Origin: Metapseudomonas sp043392685
Lineage (GTDB): Bacteria > Pseudomonadota > Gammaproteobacteria > Pseudomonadales > Pseudomonadaceae
Assembly: GCA_043392685.1 (NCBI GenBank)
Contig: JBHZGM010000025.1
Direction: 5' to 3' (one strand)
Length of the DNA stretch: 64,000 nt
Position 1 is the first letter of the stretch; each line of letters starts with the position of its first letter. The notes under the pieces are model-generated. The model was not told where the DNA came from and searched no databases. It was given only the letters and a program-made list of their open reading frames with translations. Positions 34,363 through 43,149 of the stretch are shown here, in pieces. The position numbers were made by a program, and so were the translations under genes.

Positions 34363-35583
34363 TCAGCCCTTGACGCAGACCACCTGGCGCAGGGTGTGCA
34401 CCACTTCCACCAGGTCGCGCTGGGCCGCCATCACCGCGTCTATGTCCTTGTAGGCCATCGGGATCTCGTCGATCACATCCTTGTCCTTACGGCATTCCAC
34501 ATGGGCGGTGGCGCGGACCTGGTCTTCCACGGTGAACAGCTTCTTCGCCCGCCCACGGCTCATCGCGCGGCCGGCGCCGTGGCTGCAGGAGCAGAACGCC
34601 TCTTCGTTGCCCAGGCCGCGGACGATGAAGCTCTTCGCGCCCATGGAGCCGGGAATGATGCCCAGCTCCCCCTTCTGCGCCGACACCGCGCCCTTGCGCG
34701 TCACCAGCACCTCGCGGCCGAAGTGCCATTCCTTCTGCACGTAGTTGTGGTGGCAGTTCACCGCTTCCAGGCTGGCTTCGAAAGGCTTCCTGAGCACTTT
34801 GCGCGCTGCATCGATCACCGCCTGCATCATCAGGGCGCGGTTCTGCCGGGCGAAGTCCTGGGCCCAGCCCACGGCTTCCACGTAGTCGTCGAAGTGCCTG
34901 CTGCCTTCTTCGAAATAGGCCAGGTCGCGGTCCGGCAGGTTGGCGATGTGCTGGCGCATGTCGGCCTGGGCCAGTTCGATGAACAGCGTGCCGATGGCAT
35001 TGCCCACCCCGCGCGAGCCGCTGTGCAGCATGAACCAGACGCGGTCGGCCTCGTCCAGGCAGACCTCGATGAAGTGGTTGCCGGTGCCCAGGGTGCCGAG
35101 GTGGTGGCGGTTGTTGGTCTTCTCCAGGCGCGGGTACTTCGAGGTGATCGCCTTGAAGCGCCTGGCCAGGGGGCGCCAGGCCTGGTCGGCGGCATCCGGC
35201 ACATTGTCCCAGGCGCCCTGGTCGTGCCTGCCGAAGGTCTTGCCGTGGGGCACCGCGCGTTCGATGGCGCTGCGCAGGCCGTGGAGATTGTCCGGCAGGT
35301 CGCTGGCGCGCAGGGAGGTGAGGGCGGCGATCATGCCGCAACCGATATCCACGCCCACGGCGGCGGGAATGATGGCGCCCACGGTCGGGATCACGCTGCC
35401 GATGGTCGAGCCCTTGCCCAGGTGCACGTCGGGCATCACCGCCAGGTGCTTGTAGATGAAGGGCATCTTCGCCGTGTTGATCAGTTGCTGGCGGGCTTCG
35501 TCTTCCACCGGCACGCCCTGGGTCCACAGGCGGATGGGCTTGCCGCCGGCCACCTCAAGCACTTGCGGGCTGTTCGCTTTCAT
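34363..35583 (-). CDS. rtcB: RtcB-family RNA ligase
   Basis: A 406-residue 3'-phosphate/5'-OH RNA ligase of the RtcB family, which seals broken RNA using GTP and Mn2+. Metal-binding motifs are visible: MPDVHLGKG, GVDIGCGM (about residue 80), GTGNHFIEV and HSGSRGVGN; the guanylylated histidine is in CSHGAGRAMSRG (about residue 327). It appears intact. No rtcA or rtcR lies next to it, so it stands alone here rather than in the E. coli rtcBA arrangement. Its target RNA is unknown. Confidence 0.9.
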   Translation of the reverse strand: MKANSPQVLEVAGGKPIRLWTQGVPVEDEARQQLINTAKMPFIYKHLAVMPDVHLGKGSTIGSVIPTVGAIIPAAVGVDIGCGMIAALTSLRASDLPDNLHGLRSAIERAVPHGKTFGRHDQGAWDNVPDAADQAWRPLARRFKAITSKYPRLEKTNNRHHLGTLGTGNHFIEVCLDEADRVWFMLHSGSRGVGNAIGTLFIELAQADMRQHIANLPDRDLAYFEEGSRHFDDYVEAVGWAQDFARQNRALMMQAVIDAARKVLRKPFEASLEAVNCHHNYVQKEWHFGREVLVTRKGAVSAQKGELGIIPGSMGAKSFIVRGLGNEEAFCSCSHGAGRAMSRGRAKKLFTVEDQVRATAHVECRKDKDVIDEIPMAYKDIDAVMAAQRDLVEVVHTLRQVVCVKG

Positions 35584-35698
35584 CTGGATTGCCTGATGAA
35601 CATGTGGATAACCATTCTGGGCCTGTTCGCTCAGGCCGGGTGCGCATCTTACCGACGGAGCTCCTGCGGGCGGCGTTCCGCGAGCGAAGCAGTCCCCG

Positions 35699-37552
35699 TC
35701 AATAGTGGTACCACTTCAGCTCCAGCATCACTTCGTTCACCGGCGCGGCGAGCTGGCTGAACGCCCGTTGCGCGGTCAGGCGCAGGCCGAGGTTGCGGGA
35801 GATTTCCCATTGCTGGTTGAGGGACAGCCGGCGGCGGACTTCGCCATTGTGGAAGTAGTCCCCGGCGGCTTCCAGGCTCGTGGTGCCCAGCGGGTTGTGC
35901 CAGAGCAGGCCGGTGTTGAAGCCGGCGGCGCTGGCGACGAAGGGGGCGAAGTCTTCGTTGTGCTCGATGCGGGCGGTAGCCAGGGCAAAGCCGAGGGCGT
36001 CCTCGCCGAAATTCCACGAGCCGCCGACGCCGCCATTGAGGTGGCTCACCAGGCGTTCGTCGCCATCCTCGCCCAGTACGCGCTCCAGGCCGCCGGCAAC
36101 CTGCCAGGACAGCGGCTTGAGCAGTTCACCGCGCGGGGTCAGGGAACGGATGGTGGCGAAGTCCAGACGCTGTAGCTGCCAGTGGTTGTCTTCGTACTGG
36201 CGCAGCTTGAGCTGGAGGATCTCGATCTGCGCCCCCAGCGGGAAGCCGGACAGGTTGTCGTTGAGATCGTGATAGGCCATGCGCAGGCCGTATTCGGCGA
36301 AGGCGCGGTCCTCGCGGGTGCCGGCGCCCAGTTGCCAGGTGCGCGATTCGTGGCCTTCCTCGGGCAGGCCGGGACGCTGCACTTCCAGCGCCGGCGGCGG
36401 ATTGCGGTTGATGCCCTGCAGCAGCCTGAAGCTGCGGTTGGCCATCTCGCGGGTGCGGTCTTCGCCGGTGGAACGGTAGCGCACCAGGCGGAAGGCGGCG
36501 TCCTGGATCAGGGCGCGGCGCGGGGCGGGCAGGGCGAGGAAGGCCGGGTCGTCGAGCAACTGCTCGTCGTCGGCCAGGCGCAGCACCCACTGCTGTTCGG
36601 CGTTGTCCAGGGGCTCGGCGCGGGCCAGCAGCTCCTTTTCCCGCGAGGGGCGGTAGTCGATGGACTCCACCAGGCCGGCCTGCTTGACCGCGCGCACCGT
36701 GTCGGTGGGGATGGCGGTGATCGGGAACTGATCGGTGAGTTCGATGCCAGGACGCGCGATCTCCAGCAGCTCCAGCAGGCGATAGGAGCAGTTCTCGTCG
36801 AAGAAGTAGTAGTCGAAGCGAATCTGCTTGAGTTCCCAGACGTGCTCGACCATGCGCCCGGTTTCCTCCGGGGTGAGGTTCAGGCGGTACTCCCAGAGAT
36901 CGCGGTTCTCCAGGCGGCTGTATTCCTTGAGCTTGTCGCGATAGGGCACCAGGGCGAACAGGCCGGGGTAGCCGCCCATCAGGCCCTTCCAGGCATAGAG
37001 GATGCTGTTGTCCGCACCCTCGATGAAGGCGCCGAAGTTCAGCGCATAGCTGAGCATCACCGTGTTGTTTTCGTGGAAGTCCGGCTGGTCGATGCGCAGC
37101 AGGGTGTGGCCGAACATGGACGAGGGGCTGTTCAGGTAGGCGGCGGGGAACACCAGCACCGTGCTGTGCGGGTTGACGTCGGCGTACCAGGTCTTGAACT
37201 CGCTGCAGGCCGGCTGCGGCAGGTCGTCGAGCCGGAGCTGTTCGCGCAGCCAGCGGGTGCGCGCCGGGTAGGTGCACTGCGGGTGCCTGTCGCCCTGATC
37301 GGCCGGGGTGTAGAGCGCCTCCAGGGTGGCGCGCAGTTCGGCTTCCGGGTTGCCCGGCCCGTCCTCGGCGAGGAAAAAATCGGCATCGTCCACATAGCTG
37401 CGCCAGCCGCGCAGCTTGCCCGTCTCGTAATGCCCCAGGGCGATCCAGTAGGGATCGCTGGCCAGGCTCTGCAGGCGTTCAGCGGGGATTTGGGGAGCGG
37501 CGTGGGCGGTGATCCAGGTGCACAGGGCGAGGTACGGGAAAATCCGTTTCAA
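35699..37552 (-). CDS. DUF4105 (Lnb N-terminal periplasmic domain) exported protein
   Basis: A 617-residue exported protein: signal peptide MKRIFPYLALCTWITAHA, then a DUF4105 domain (about residues 60-330) with the conserved ASCEF-like segment PACSEFKTWYADVN, FGHTLLRIDQP and DENCSYRLLELLE, and a C-terminal region rich in alternating polar and hydrophobic residues, perhaps outer-membrane associated. The domain is now named after Lnb, a lipoprotein intramolecular transacylase of Gram-positives. The Cys and His in these motifs make an acyl-transfer or papain-like role conceivable, but no function is established. Confidence 0.75.
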   Translation of the reverse strand: MKRIFPYLALCTWITAHAAPQIPAERLQSLASDPYWIALGHYETGKLRGWRSYVDDADFFLAEDGPGNPEAELRATLEALYTPADQGDRHPQCTYPARTRWLREQLRLDDLPQPACSEFKTWYADVNPHSTVLVFPAAYLNSPSSMFGHTLLRIDQPDFHENNTVMLSYALNFGAFIEGADNSILYAWKGLMGGYPGLFALVPYRDKLKEYSRLENRDLWEYRLNLTPEETGRMVEHVWELKQIRFDYYFFDENCSYRLLELLEIARPGIELTDQFPITAIPTDTVRAVKQAGLVESIDYRPSREKELLARAEPLDNAEQQWVLRLADDEQLLDDPAFLALPAPRRALIQDAAFRLVRYRSTGEDRTREMANRSFRLLQGINRNPPPALEVQRPGLPEEGHESRTWQLGAGTREDRAFAEYGLRMAYHDLNDNLSGFPLGAQIEILQLKLRQYEDNHWQLQRLDFATIRSLTPRGELLKPLSWQVAGGLERVLGEDGDERLVSHLNGGVGGSWNFGEDALGFALATARIEHNEDFAPFVASAAGFNTGLLWHNPLGTTSLEAAGDYFHNGEVRRRLSLNQQWEISRNLGLRLTAQRAFSQLAAPVNEVMLELKWYHY

Positions 37553-37715
37553 GGGCGCGGCTCTTCTTCATGAGAGGTTCGTCGGGGGGAGCTTTGGGGA
37601 AGGCCGGGCGAGTGTCAAGCGAGGCCAGGAGGCGCATTTGCGCAAGTTTGCACGGGCGGGATGCAGGCTGCGTTACAGCGTCCACACTTAAGGGGTGAAC
37701 TGGGGAGATTCCAGC

Positions 37716-38039
37716 ATGACCGCAACCGATCCGAGGGCGACTCTTGACGCCCTGATAGCGGAGTACACCGCCCGCGCCAATTCCATTCGCGAGGATCTTG
37801 CTCGCAGCCACTCGCCGGATTTCGCCGAACAGGCGGGAGAACGGGAGAACGATGAGGTGCTCGAGGCCATCCTGGCCGAAACCGAGGCGGCGCTGCGCCG
37901 CGTGGGGCTGGCCAAGCTGCGCCTGGCAGACGGCAGCTACGGCTATTGCCAGCGCTGCGGCGAGCCCATCGAGCCGGCGCGCCTGGCGATACTGCCCGCC
38001 GCCGAGTACTGCCTGGACTGCGCCGATCGCGAGCACTGA
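37716..38039 (+). CDS. TraR/DksA-family zinc-finger protein
   Basis: A 107-residue protein of the TraR/DksA family. The ATG at 37716 has GGGGAGA 7 bp upstream. A helical N-terminal region is followed by a four-cysteine zinc finger, YCQRCGEPI (about residue 83) and YCLDCA (about residue 100). It is shorter than DksA (about 150 residues), and the DxxDxA tip motif of DksA is not evident, so an RNA-polymerase-modulating role is only possible. Confidence 0.8.
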   Translation: MTATDPRATLDALIAEYTARANSIREDLARSHSPDFAEQAGERENDEVLEAILAETEAALRRVGLAKLRLADGSYGYCQRCGEPIEPARLAILPAAEYCLDCADREH

Positions 38040-38127
38040 CAACCCCTGGCGCAATGCCTTGCCAGTGATGTCGGGGCGGCGCCAGAATGCGGCCATTGCT
38101 TTCTTGCCGAGCCATTAAGGACACTCG

Positions 38128-40638
38128 ATGCCTGATTCCTTCGCTGCGAGCCTGCGACTGGCGCCCGATGCGCTGACCCGTCCGTTCGAGCCCCATCAGT
38201 TCAATTTCAAGACCACCGACGACCTCGAGCCCTTCCGCGGCGTACTCGGCCAGGAACGCGCGGTGGAAGCTCTGCAGTTCGGCGTGGCCATGCCGCGTCC
38301 GGGTTACAACGTCTATGTGATGGGGGAACCGGGCACCGGCCGCTTCTCCTTCGTCAAACGCTACCTCAAGGCCGAGGGCAAGCGCCTGCAAACCCCGGCG
38401 GACTGGCTCTACGTCAACCATTTCGACGAGCCGCGCGAGCCGCGCGCCCTGCAGTTGCCGGCCGGCGAGGCGAGCGGCTTCATCTGCGACATCGAGCATC
38501 TGGTGGATAACCTGCTGTCCACCTTCCCGGCGGTCTTCGAGACGCCCACCTACCAGCAGAAGAAGAGCGCCATCGATCGCGCCTTCAACCAGCGCTACGA
38601 CCGTGCCCTGGATGTGATCGAACGGCTCGCGCTGGAGAAGGACGTCGCCCTCTACCGCGACAGCGCAAACATTGCCTTCACCCCGATGAAGGATGGCAAG
38701 GCCCTGGACGAGGCGGACTTCGCCCAGTTGGACGAAGCCGAGCGCGAGCGCTTCCATGATGACATCGCCATGCTGGAGGAGCGCCTGAACGAGGAGCTGT
38801 CCAGCCTGCCGCAGTGGAAGCGCGAGTCCAGCAACCAGCTGCGCCAGCTCAACGAGGAAACCATTACCCAGGCCCTGCAGCCGCTGCTTTCGCCGCTCTC
38901 GGAGAAGTACGCGGAAAACGCCGGGGTGGTGGCCTATCTGCAGGCGATGCAGGTGAACCTGCTGAAAACGGTGGTGGACCAGCTGCTGGACGACAAGCCG
39001 GACGCCCAGCGCCGTGAGCTTCTGGAAGAGCAGTACTGCCCCAGCCTGGTGGTTGGCCATCACGCCAGCGGGGGCGCTCCCGTGGTGTTCGAGCCGCATC
39101 CCACCTACGACAACCTGTTCGGCCGCATCGAGTACGGCACCGACCAGGGCGCCCTCTACACCAGCTATCGCCAGCTGCGCCCGGGTGCGTTGCACCGGGC
39201 CAATGGCGGTTTCCTGATCCTCGAGGCGGAGAAACTGCTGGGCGAGCCCTTCGTCTGGGATGCCCTCAAGCGCGCCCTGCAGTCGCGCAAGCTGAAGATG
39301 GAGTCGCCTCTTGCGGAACTCGGTCGCCTGGCCACCGTCACCCTGACGCCGCAGGTGATCCCGCTGCAGGTGAAGGTGATCATCATCGGCTCGCGCCAGC
39401 TCTACTACACGCTGCAGGACCTGGATCCGGACTTCCAGGAGATGTTCCGCGTGCTGGTGGACTTCGACGAGGAGATCGCCCTGTCGGACGACAGCCTCGA
39501 ACAGTTCGCCCAGTTGCTGAAAACCCGCACCTCGGAAGAGGGCATGGCGCCGCTCACCGCTGCCGCCGTGGCCCGCCTGGCCACCTACAGTGCGCGCCTG
39601 GCGGAGCACCAGGGGCGCCTGTCGGCGCGCATCGGTGATCTGTTCCAGCTGGTCAGCGAAGCGGACTTCATCCGCAGCCTGGCTGGCGAGCCGGTAACCG
39701 ACGTGGGCCACATCGAGCGCGCCCTCAAGGCCAAGGCCACCCGCACCGGCCGGGTATCGGCACGCATCCTCGACGACATGCTGGCGGGGGTGATCCTGAT
39801 CGATACCGCCGGCGCCGCCGTGGGCAAGTGCAACGGCCTGACCGTGCTGGAAGTGGGCGACTCGGCCTTCGGCGTGCCGGCGCGGATTTCCGCGACCGTC
39901 TATCCCGGCAGCTCGGGCATCGTCGACATCGAGCGCGAGGTCAACCTTGGCCAGCCGATCCACTCCAAGGGCGTCATGATCCTCACCGGTTACCTCGGCA
40001 GCCGCTATGCGCAGGAATTCCCCCTGGAAATCTCCGCGAGCATCGCCCTGGAGCAGTCCTACGGCTACGTGGACGGCGACAGCGCCTCCCTCGGCGAGGC
40101 CTGCACCCTGATCTCCGCGCTGTCGCGCACGCCGCTCAAGCAGTGCTTCGCCATCACCGGCTCGATCAACCAGTTCGGTGAAGTGCAGGCAGTGGGCGGG
40201 GTCAACGAGAAGATCGAAGGCTTCTTCCGCCTGTGCGAAGCCCGCGGCCTGACCGGTGAACAGGGTGTGATCATCCCTCACGCCAACGTCACCACCCTGA
40301 TGCTCGACGAGCGCGTGCTGGATGCGGTGCGCAAGGGGCGCTTCCATGTCTACGCCGTGCGCCAGGCCGACGAGGCCCTGAGCCTGCTGGTGGGTGAGCC
40401 GGCAGGCGTGCCTGACGAGAAGGGTCAGTTCCCCGAAGGCAGCGTCAACGCCCGTGTGGTGGCGCGGCTGCGGGAAATCGCCGAGATGGGGCTGGAGGAA
40501 GAGGAGAAGGCGGCGCCCGCCCAGGAAGTCGCCGAGATGGTCGCCAAGGTCGCAGCGCCGCCCAAGCCGGCGCGCAAGGGGCCGAAGCAGGAGCCCGGCA
40601 AGGCGCCGGTTCCGGACAAGACCCAGGGACCGTCCTGA
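38128..40638 (+). CDS. LonB/AsrA-type ATP-dependent protease
   Basis: An 836-residue protein of the LonB/YcbZ group with an AAA module and a C-terminal Lon protease domain carrying the Ser-Lys dyad: serine in DGDSASLGEA (about residue 652) and lysine in GGVNEKIEGFF (about residue 694). P. aeruginosa AsrA (PA0779) is of this type and influences the heat-shock response and aminoglycoside tolerance. The Walker A-like loop reads GEPGTGRFSF, with arginine where lysine is usual. The C-terminal tail is lysine-, alanine- and proline-rich. It is unlike canonical LonA, lacking its N-terminal substrate domain. Confidence 0.85.
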   Translation: MPDSFAASLRLAPDALTRPFEPHQFNFKTTDDLEPFRGVLGQERAVEALQFGVAMPRPGYNVYVMGEPGTGRFSFVKRYLKAEGKRLQTPADWLYVNHFDEPREPRALQLPAGEASGFICDIEHLVDNLLSTFPAVFETPTYQQKKSAIDRAFNQRYDRALDVIERLALEKDVALYRDSANIAFTPMKDGKALDEADFAQLDEAERERFHDDIAMLEERLNEELSSLPQWKRESSNQLRQLNEETITQALQPLLSPLSEKYAENAGVVAYLQAMQVNLLKTVVDQLLDDKPDAQRRELLEEQYCPSLVVGHHASGGAPVVFEPHPTYDNLFGRIEYGTDQGALYTSYRQLRPGALHRANGGFLILEAEKLLGEPFVWDALKRALQSRKLKMESPLAELGRLATVTLTPQVIPLQVKVIIIGSRQLYYTLQDLDPDFQEMFRVLVDFDEEIALSDDSLEQFAQLLKTRTSEEGMAPLTAAAVARLATYSARLAEHQGRLSARIGDLFQLVSEADFIRSLAGEPVTDVGHIERALKAKATRTGRVSARILDDMLAGVILIDTAGAAVGKCNGLTVLEVGDSAFGVPARISATVYPGSSGIVDIEREVNLGQPIHSKGVMILTGYLGSRYAQEFPLEISASIALEQSYGYVDGDSASLGEACTLISALSRTPLKQCFAITGSINQFGEVQAVGGVNEKIEGFFRLCEARGLTGEQGVIIPHANVTTLMLDERVLDAVRKGRFHVYAVRQADEALSLLVGEPAGVPDEKGQFPEGSVNARVVARLREIAEMGLEEEEKAAPAQEVAEMVAKVAAPPKPARKGPKQEPGKAPVPDKTQGPS

Positions 40639-40704
40639 TCGATCCCGTGACCGGCCATGCTGGGGCGAGTTCCCGGCGTGGCTGGTCAGTCACCGAACAG
40701 CAGG

Positions 40705-40738
40705 AAGGGAGGCTCGCGCAATCGGCCTCCCTTCGCGT
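40705..40738 (+). terminator. Probable terminator after the LonB-type protease
   Basis: AAGGGAGGC pairs with GCCTCCCTT around an 11-nt loop, followed by CGCGTTTCCC; the T-run is short. Confidence 0.55.
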
Positions 40739-40760
40739 TTCCCTCATCCTGTTCACAGGG

Positions 40761-40783
40761 TTATCCACAGTTTGCGTGGATAA
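40761..40783. promoter_or_regulatory. Pair of inverted DnaA-box-like sites
   Basis: A perfect DnaA box TTATCCACA (40761-40769) faces an inverted near-match (GTGGATAA, 40776-40783) across 6 bp. It lies about 70 bp upstream of a small gene of unknown function. A further perfect box is at 41282-41290. Confidence 0.5.
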
Positions 40784-40802
40784 GCGTCGCGCTTTCGCAG
40801 GT

Positions 40803-40818
40803 CTACACTCGGGTGTAG
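40803..40818. promoter_or_regulatory. Palindromic candidate operator before the 113-residue gene
   Basis: CTACACTCGGGTGTAG is an inverted repeat with 6-bp arms and a 4-bp spacer, 32 bp before the start codon at 40851, where an operator would act on initiation. No known regulator's site was recognised. Confidence 0.35.
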
Positions 40819-40850
40819 GCTGAATTCAGGCCCCTGCGAGGAAAGCCGCC

Positions 40851-41192
40851 ATGACGCGCAACCTCTGCCTTACCCGCCAATGCCTGGGACTGGAGACCCG
40901 GATCGAGTGCGTGATCCGTCCGCTGGCGGGAGAGAATGGACTCTGGACGCTGCTCTGTGCGGCGGGAATGTCGGGGGAGCAACCCTCGGCGATCAAAGCC
41001 CAGGGCCCATTCCACGGGCCTTTCGTGGCGGAATCGGTGCTCTCGGCGATTGCCGACTGCCTGGCGGAGCAGGGCTATACCGAAGCTCACGACCCGCCGA
41101 TCTGGCGACTGCACCTGCAAGGCGAGCTGCGACGCCTCAACGGCACGCGCTGCCGAAGCCTGGGTGACTGCCAGTTCCGTCCCGAAAGCTGA
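40851..41192 (+). CDS. Conserved-looking protein of unknown function, 113 residues
   Basis: The ATG at 40851 has CGAGGAAAG upstream. The protein has no signal peptide or membrane span; it contains several cysteines (C6, C11, C19, C36 region) and the segment PPIWRLHLQGELRRLNG near the end. I do not recognise the family. DnaA-box-like sites lie on both sides and a palindrome sits in its promoter region. Its codon use looks like that of its neighbours, supporting a real gene. Confidence 0.6.
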   Translation: MTRNLCLTRQCLGLETRIECVIRPLAGENGLWTLLCAAGMSGEQPSAIKAQGPFHGPFVAESVLSAIADCLAEQGYTEAHDPPIWRLHLQGELRRLNGTRCRSLGDCQFRPES

Positions 41193-41281
41193 CAGAGGCT
41201 GGTTGATCATTTTTTGAGCAGTGTCTGCCCGTCAGCACCGGGAGCGGTGTTGGCGCTTTGGTCCAGCGTTCGCACACAGAC

Positions 41282-41290
41282 TTATCCACA
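41282..41290 (+). promoter_or_regulatory. DnaA-box sequence
   Basis: A perfect TTATCCACA about 100 bp upstream of the UPF0114 gene. Together with the inverted pair at 40761-40783 it makes three box-like sites within 530 bp. Confidence 0.4.
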
Positions 41291-41385
41291 GCGTTTGGGG
41301 ATATTTCTTCCTGCCTTGCAGTTATTTTTCTGCAGAAAACTCCTCGTTATACTCGCGGCCGGTTTTTTACTGACTACGAGAAGCC

Positions 41386-41880
41386 ATGGAACGCTTTCTG
41401 GAAAACTCGATGTACGCCGCGCGCTGGCTGCTGGCTCCGATCTACTTCGGCCTGTCGCTGGCCTTGCTGGCGTTGTCCCTGAAATTCTTCCAGGAGATCG
41501 TGCATATCCTGCCGCACGTCTTCGAGAAGTCCGAGGCGGACCTGATCCTGGTGCTGCTCTCGCTGATCGACATGTCCCTGGTGGGCGGCCTGCTGGTGAT
41601 GGTGATGATCTCCGGCTACGAGAACTTCGTCTCGCAACTGGACATAGACGAGGACAAGGAGAAGCTGAGCTGGCTCGGCAAGATGGACTCCGGCTCGCTG
41701 AAGATGAAGGTGGCGGCCTCCATCGTGGCGATTTCCTCCATCCACCTGCTGCGCATCTTCATGGACGCGCAGAACGTCGATAACAGCAAGATCATGTGGT
41801 ACGTGATCCTGCACATGACCTTCGTCCTCTCCGCCTTTGCCATGGGCTACCTGGACAAGATGACCAAGCACGACCACTGA
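41386..41880 (+). CDS. UPF0114 (YqhA-type) membrane protein
   Basis: A 164-residue inner-membrane protein of the UPF0114/TIGR00645 family. It shows the conserved start ENSMYAARWLLAPIYFGL, the central LLSLIDMSLVGGLLVMVMISGYENFVS (residues 62-88, key acidic residue D65 in a membrane span), and four hydrophobic spans. Function is unknown. It matches PA4574 and begins the run syntenic with PA4549-PA4574. Confidence 0.9.
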   Translation: MERFLENSMYAARWLLAPIYFGLSLALLALSLKFFQEIVHILPHVFEKSEADLILVLLSLIDMSLVGGLLVMVMISGYENFVSQLDIDEDKEKLSWLGKMDSGSLKMKVAASIVAISSIHLLRIFMDAQNVDNSKIMWYVILHMTFVLSAFAMGYLDKMTKHDH

Positions 41881-41901
41881 TTCACGCGCAGCCCCCTTCC
41901 G

Positions 41902-41940
41902 GACCGCCCGTTCGCTGAAAAGCGGACGGGCGGTCGCGTT
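41902..41940 (+). terminator. Strong hairpin terminator after the UPF0114 gene
   Basis: A 15-bp stem with one mismatch (GACCGCCCGTTCGCT against AGCGGACGGGCGGTC) closed by a GAAA loop, then GCGTTTC. Confidence 0.75.
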
Positions 41941-42003
41941 TCTGCCGTCTGCTGCCGGCCTTGTGCATTAGATTTGAGGTGTACAGCGCGCGAGGGCGAC
42001 GTC

Positions 42004-42309
42004 ATGAAATTGCACGACCTCACCAGCCATGCCCGTGCCGGGCACGTCGAAGAAATCAACCTGATCTCCCTGGAAGGGGGTATCTACCTGCTGGAGGCTC
42101 GCATCGATGGCCATTCCCACCATCTGGACGATGGCCGGGGCCATGCCACGCACCTGCGTTCGGTGGAGCATGCCCGGGAAGTGCTCCACGAGTTCCCGGA
42201 CCTGCCGTTCCACCTGGTGCACAGCGTGGTGCATGACGAGATGTGTGGAATGGATGCCGATAGCCAGGACACCGTGAGGGTCCCCATCTCGACACGTGTT
42301 TCCCACTGA
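42004..42309 (+). CDS. DUF6482-like small protein
   Basis: A 101-residue cytoplasmic protein; the ATG at 42004 follows GAGGGCGAC. The segment LTSHARAGHVEEINLISLEG and the following IYLLEARIDG recall the DUF6482 family of pseudomonads. Its position corresponds to PA4573. The C-terminal half is histidine-rich (HSHHLDDGRGHATH; HLVHSVVHDEMCG), so metal binding is conceivable. Function unknown. Confidence 0.65.
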   Translation: MKLHDLTSHARAGHVEEINLISLEGGIYLLEARIDGHSHHLDDGRGHATHLRSVEHAREVLHEFPDLPFHLVHSVVHDEMCGMDADSQDTVRVPISTRVSH

Positions 42310-42393
42310 ACGGATGGTGGCTCGGAGCCCGCGCCGGGGCAGTGGAAGCTGTGCTAGTCTGGCCGGCCTTTTTACCCTGAGCGGAGCTCCGCG

Positions 42394-43011
42394 ATGTCCC
42401 AACTCGACCTTTCCACCGACGAAACCCGCGTCAGCTACGGCATTGGCCGCCAGCTCGGCGACCAGATCCGTGACAATCCTCCGCCCGGCGTGAGCCTGGA
42501 TGCCGTGCTCGCGGGTCTCAGCGATGCCTTCCAGGGCCTGGAAAGCCGCGTCGACGGTGCTGCCCTGTCTGCCAGCTTCCGCGTGATCCGCGAGCGCATG
42601 CAGGCTGAAGCCCAGGCCAAGGCGGAAGCCGCCGCTGGTGCCGGCCGCGCCTACCTGGAAGAGAACGCCAAGCGCGAGGGCGTGACCGTCCTGGCCTCCG
42701 GCCTGCAATACGAGGTGCTGGTAGCGGGCGAGGGCGCCAAGCCGTCGGCCGAAGACACCGTGCGCACCCACTACCACGGCACGCTGATCGACGGCACCGT
42801 GTTCGACAGCTCCTACGATCGTGGCCAGCCCGCCGAATTCCCGGTGGGCGGCGTGATCGCCGGCTGGGTGGAAGCCCTGCAGCTGATGAATACCGGCAGC
42901 AAGTGGCGTCTGCACGTACCGAGCGAACTGGCCTACGGCGGCCAGGCTGTCGGCAGCATCCCGCCGCACAGCGTGCTGGTGTTCGACGTGGAGCTCCTGG
43001 ACATCCTCTGA
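42394..43011 (+). CDS. fklB: FKBP-type peptidyl-prolyl isomerase FklB
   Basis: A 205-residue isomerase that speeds cis-trans isomerisation at proline bonds. It has the N-terminal helical dimerisation domain (VSYGIGRQLGDQIRDN) and a C-terminal FKBP domain with the active-site residues in GTVFDSSYDRG, FPVGGVIAGWVEAL, and VPSELAYGGQAVGSIPP. No signal peptide is present, as for cytoplasmic FklB. It corresponds to PA4572. Two GC-rich inverted repeats follow (43057-43078 and 43084-43103). Confidence 0.92.
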   Translation: MSQLDLSTDETRVSYGIGRQLGDQIRDNPPPGVSLDAVLAGLSDAFQGLESRVDGAALSASFRVIRERMQAEAQAKAEAAAGAGRAYLEENAKREGVTVLASGLQYEVLVAGEGAKPSAEDTVRTHYHGTLIDGTVFDSSYDRGQPAEFPVGGVIAGWVEALQLMNTGSKWRLHVPSELAYGGQAVGSIPPHSVLVFDVELLDIL

Positions 43012-43056
43012 TCCAGGTGACTCCTGGGCGAGCCGTCCCTGGCCCGCCCAGTACCC

Positions 43057-43103
43057 GCGAGGGCGCCTTTGCCCTCGCTGCAAGCCGGCGCCCGGGCGCC
43101 GGC
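43057..43103. repeat. Two adjacent GC-rich inverted repeats after fklB
   Basis: GCGAGGGC/GCCCTCGC (43057-43064 and 43071-43078, 6-nt loop) is followed by GCCGGCGCCCGGGCGCCGGC, a perfect 20-bp palindrome at 43084-43103. No T-run follows either. They separate convergent genes and might block transcription from both sides. Confidence 0.55.
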
Positions 43104-43149
43104 ATTGCGGATGACGCGTCCCGGCGTCACCCGGATTCCCAAATCCCTT

